A DNA stretch of 64,000 nt from Eonycteris spelaea (lineage: Eukaryota > Chordata > Mammalia > Chiroptera > Pteropodidae). How positions within the stretch are numbered: position 1 is the first letter of the stretch; every line of letters begins with the position of its first letter. Location: the NCBI GenBank assembly GCA_003508835.1, contig PUFA01000003.1, positions 23,569,501-23,633,500 of the forward strand, read 5' to 3'. The notes beneath the pieces are model-generated. The model worked only from the letters and a program-made list of their open reading frames with translations, ran no database searches and was not told the origin of the DNA. The position numbers and the translations under genes were made by a program. This document shows, one piece after another, positions 60,140 to 64,000 of this stretch.

Positions 60140-62805
60140 AACACTTTTATTTGATTATATAGCCACCCCCTTCAGAAAAAGACTGTATTCTCCAATAAAA
60201 AGACATAGGATAGCTGAATGGATTAAAAAACAAGACCCATACATATACTGTCTTCATGACACTCACTTCAGATGAAAAGACACACACAGACTGAAAGTAA
60301 AGGTGTAGAAAAAAAAGCTGAGGTAGCAATACTTGTATCAGAAAAAACAGACTTAAAACAAGGCTATAATAAGAGACAAAAAATCAATTGACAAAGGGAT
60401 CTACCAAGAGGATATAATCCTACTAAACATTTATGCACCCAACGTAGGAAAACCTAAATATGTAAAACATATTTTGACCAACATAATGGGAGAGATGGAC
60501 AGTTATACAGTCACACCCATGGACTGATCTTCCAGACAGAAAATCATAAGGAAATAATGGCCTTAAATGACATTAGATCAGATCAATTTAATTGAGATTT
60601 TTAGAGCATTTCACCCCAAAGAAGCAGATATATATTCTTCTCAAGTACACATAGAACATTTCCTATGTGCAAATTAAGTATCAATAAATTTAAGAAGACT
60701 GAAATCATATCAAGCATCTTCTCTAACCACAATGGTATAAAATCAGAAATCAATTTCAAGAAAAAAATTGAAAAATACACAAGCACATGGTAGCTAAATA
60801 ATATGCTACTAAACAATGAATGGGTTAACAATGGGAACAAGAAAGAAATCAAGATACCTTGAAGCAAATGAAAATAAAAACACAATGACTCAAAAATCTA
60901 TGGAATGCAGCAAAAGCAGTCCTCAGAGGGAAATTCATAGCAAATAGGCCTACCTCAAGAAACAAACAAAAAAAATCTCAAAAAAACTCACAAAAACTCT
61001 CAATCTTACACTTAAAGGAACTAGAAAAAGAACAACAAACAAAGCTCAAAGTGCATAGAAGGAAGGAAATAATAAAGATTAGAGGGGACATAATCAAAGT
61101 AGAGTAAAAAAAAACAATACAAAAGATCAATGAAACCAAAATCTGGTTCTTTGGAAAGATAAACAAAACTGATAAACTTTAAAACAGACTCATCAAGAAA
61201 AAAAGGGAGAAACCCAAATAAATAAAATCAGAAATGAAGGGGAGAAGTGATGACTGACTCCACAGAAATACAATGGATTATAAGAAAATACTACAAGCAA
61301 TTGTATGCCAACAAATTGGACATTCTGGAAGAAATGAATAAATTCCTAAAAATTAACAGTCTCCCAAAACTGTGTCAAGAAGAAACAGAAAATCTGAAAC
61401 AACCAATTACTACTGATGAAATTGAGTCAGTAATCAAAAAACTCCCAACAAACAAAGTCCTGGACCAGATGGCTTCACAGGTGAATTTTACCAAATATTC
61501 AAAGAAGAATTAACACTTTTTCTTCTCTAACTATTCAAAAAAATTGAAGAGAATGGGCAGCTCTCAAGATCATTTAAAGAGGCCATTACTCTGATTCTCA
61601 AACCAGACAAAGACATTACAAAAAAAAAGAAAGAAAATTATAGGCCAATATCCCTGATGAACATAGATGCAAAAATCCTCAACAAAATATTAGAAAACTT
61701 AATTCAGCAATACATTAAAAAGATCATACACAATGACCAAGTGGGATTTAATCATAGGATGCAAAGTTGGTTCAATACCCACAAATCAATTAATATGATA
61801 TACCACATTAACAAATTGAAAGATAAAAGTCATATGCTAATACTAATAATAGATGCAGAAAATGTTTTTGAAAAAATCTAGCATCCATATCTGATAAAAA
61901 AATAAAACTCTCAGCAAAGTATGAATGATGGGAACATACCTCAACATAATAAAAGTCATATATGACAAACACTCAACATGAAAAAAGCTAAAAGAAGTTT
62001 TCTTAATATCAGGAACAAGACAAGAATGTCCACTTTTACCACTTACATAGTATTATAAGTCTTAGCCACAGCAATCAGATAAAGAAAAAAAAAATAAAAG
62101 ACATCCAAATTGGAAAGGAAAAAGCAAAATTGTCATTATTTATTGATGACATGATCCATACATAGAGAACTCTAAAGATTCCACAAAAAAAGAAACCTGT
62201 TAGAACTGATAAATGAATTCAGTTAAGTAGCAGGATACAAATTAATATCCAGAAATCAGGAACTATCAGAAAGAAATTTTAGGAAAACAATACCATTTAT
62301 GATTGCATCAAAAACAATAAAATACCTAGGATAAATTTAACCAAGGAGATAAAAGATGTGCACTTAGAAAATTAAAAGTCATTGAAGAAAGAAATTGAAG
62401 AAGTTACAAATAAATGGAAGTATTTACCATGCTTGTGGATAGGAAGAATTAACCTCATTAAAATGGCCATACTACCTAAAGTAATTTATAGATTGAATGC
62501 AATTCTTATCAAACTACAAATGGCATTTTTCATAGAACTAGAACAAATAATCCAAAAGCTTATACGGAGCCATAAAAGACTCTGAATAGCCAAGGTGACC
62601 TTAAGAAAGAACAAAGTTGGTGGTATCCTGCTACCTGGTATCAAATTATATATACTACAAGGCTACAGTAATCAAAACAGCATGGTCCTGACACAAAAAC
62701 AGACACACTGATCAGTGGAATGGAATAGAGAGCCAAGAAGTAAATCCATATTTATATGGTCATTTAATCTATGACAAGGGAGGCAGAATATACAATGGGG
62801 GAGAG
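60140..62805 (+). mobile_element. L1 LINE, 5'-truncated, ORF2 with multiple lesions
   Basis: About 2.7 kb follows laurasiatherian L1 ORF2 in order. The endonuclease-region remnant comes first (GACATAGGATAGCTGAATGG, TTCATGACACTCACTTCAGA), then the inter-domain A-rich part, then the reverse-transcriptase region. Typical pieces are [23 protein letters not shown] coding near 61650-61720, [15 protein letters not shown] near 61732-61776, and the catalytic loop coded as LSLFIDDM near 62131-62154, where active L1 has FADD. Open stretches remain only as pieces (61247-61513, 61657-61881, 62382-62585), with stops and frameshifts between them. The copy ends abruptly inside ORF2 near 62805 without its 3' UTR or poly(A). 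It cannot be active. Confidence 0.92.
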
Positions 62806-62933
62806 GGAGAAGGATATGCCTTCTACCATTAGGGATGCTCCCTGGAAGCCCTACAATCAACCGCCTCTATCCTAGTGGCTATAAGTTAGTTGCCTGACTC
62901 AACTGATTGCAAGGGAGGATGGGAAATACAATT

Positions 62934-63240
62934 TTTTAATATTATTATTTTTAATTTTTATTTTTCAATTAGAGTTGACAGTCAATATTGTTTTATATTA
63001 ATTTCGGGTGTACAGCATAATGGTTATACTTTTACATAATTTATGAAGTGATCCCCCTGATTAGTCTAGCACCTATCTGACACTATACATGGTTATTACA
63101 ATATTATTAACTCTATTCCCTATGCTGTATTTCACAACCCCATGACTATTTTGTAACTACCAATTTGTACTTCTTAATCCCTTCACCTTTTCACCCAACT
63201 CCCAACCCTTCCTTTAGTGCCTATTCATGGATGCAAAGGT
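62934..63240 (-). mobile_element. L1 3' UTR fragment, reverse
   Basis: After a T-rich left edge (the reversed tail), the order is AATTAGAGTTGACAGTCAAT, TTCGGGTGTACAGCATAATG, GAAGTGATCCCCCTGATTAG, TTATTACAATATTATTAACT and CTTAATCCCTTCACC. This is a common laurasiatherian L1 3' UTR in reverse orientation. It faces the L1 on its left. Confidence 0.75.
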
Positions 63241-63334
63241 TCTACAAAATGGAAGTTAAACTAAATTTCATTTTTAACCGAAGACCAAAATAGAATAATC
63301 ATAACAGTTTCTTATGGTTGTTTGGGATTTCATA

Positions 63335-63585
63335 ATTCTTAAATGACTTTGGCCTCTACGATCTCATTTAGTTCTCATATAAATGATGAAGTTGCTATAA
63401 ATGATGAAGGTACTATAGCTATAGCCATTCCCATTTTACAAAATAGGCAACGAAGGATCAGATAAATAAAATCTCTTTCCCAGGGTACCAGAGACAGTAA
63501 ATAGCTCATCTATTTATTCTGGGTTCAAATCGAATGGTCTTCCTAAAAGAACATGCTTTATAATCTTAGCATAGGTCAGTAGCAG
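63335..63585 (-). repeat. MIR SINE
   Basis: ATCTCATTTAGTTCTCATAT, CATTCCCATTTTACAAAATA + GGCAACGAAGGATCAG and TCTGGGTTCAAATCGAATGG follow the reverse MIR order, with a small internal ATAAATGATGAAG duplication. Confidence 0.65.
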
Positions 63586-63589
63586 ATTT

Positions 63590-64000
63590 CAAGTTCAACA
63601 CCTTGATCTCCATTTCTAGGAAAGGTCAAACAAGGAATGACTTTAATTGGTATATTGTATGACTATGTTAAGTTAAAACACATTTATTCCCCGTAAAAGA
63701 ATGTATAGGAACATATCCATCAACTCTACTCTCAGTGCATGTATATTATCAATGGGTAGGCACCAAGTGTACATTTCCCCAGGAAGTACAAGGAGAAATC
63801 ATTTGAATTGATCTGAAAAACAAAATAGAGTCAAAACCCCTTGATTTCTCCACCATGACCCCCAACCCCCAATCAAAAGAACAAGCCAGAACTGCCAAAG
63901 CCTCCTTCCCTAAATACTAAGAGGCATGTTCCCTTTCACCACCTCTGCCAGCAGTTTCTTCCCAAGAGTGAAATCCCGAGTGTGCAGCCTGTGGACGTTC
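63590..64000. other. No gene recognised
   Basis: Intergenic DNA running to the window edge. No exon or repeat could be supported. Confidence 0.4.

Noticed and set aside
60140..63240. Twin-priming inversion of a single L1
   Set aside because: In twin priming the inverted part is the 5' end and the sense part carries the tail. Here the plus piece lies on the wrong side of the reversed 3' UTR, so two separate events fit better.

Overview
The window is mammalian nuclear DNA: AT-rich, dense in degraded interspersed repeats, with widely spaced short exons and one sharp CpG island. The repeats point to Laurasiatheria and most likely a bat. The L1 3' end at 42500-42855 (tail reading like CCAATGTCACTCAATAAAT) resembles bat L1 tails as I remember them, and the ORF2 block at 60140-62805 resembles young laurasiatherian L1. 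I see no carnivore, ruminant or horse lineage SINE and no VES SINE. Bat is an inference, not a measurement.

The only gene I can name is CCDC68, on the minus strand, with its 5' end in the window. Two coding exons are clear: 4577-4705 (start codon at 4693, N-terminus MTTVTVTTEVPPR) and 3374-3460 (IRTTLEKIRNQMFKDE...). Both have consensus splice sites and join in phase 0. The rest of the protein lies beyond the left edge. A CpG island at 18850-19230, with a textbook minus-strand splice donor at 18880/18881, is the best candidate for its promoter and noncoding first exon, which would give an intron of about 14 kb.

Layout: 1-3373 is CCDC68 intron with MIR, MER5A, LTR, L2 and MER1 remnants. 3461-4576 is the intron between the two coding exons and holds a 28-bp minisatellite. 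4706-18880 is the long 5' intron, full of L1, MIR, MLT1 and L2. From 19230 to the right end I find no confirmed gene. This fits the gene-poor interval that in human lies between CCDC68 and TCF4. It contains old L1, L2, MLT1, hAT and MER53 copies, a reverse-oriented L1 of about 2.5 kb split by a pure (TTC)n tract, a younger 5'-truncated L1 at the right end, several microsatellites, a CTCF-like motif, and two unique stretches that look like conserved regulatory DNA.

The most interesting unexplained signal is a 170-bp minus-strand exon-like segment (28505-28674) with good splice sites, an open frame and retained CpGs. A second exon-like segment upstream on the same strand (56214-56353) has compatible phase. 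I could not assign either to a known protein. Repeat family names are from memory of consensus sequences, and boundaries are approximate to tens of bases.
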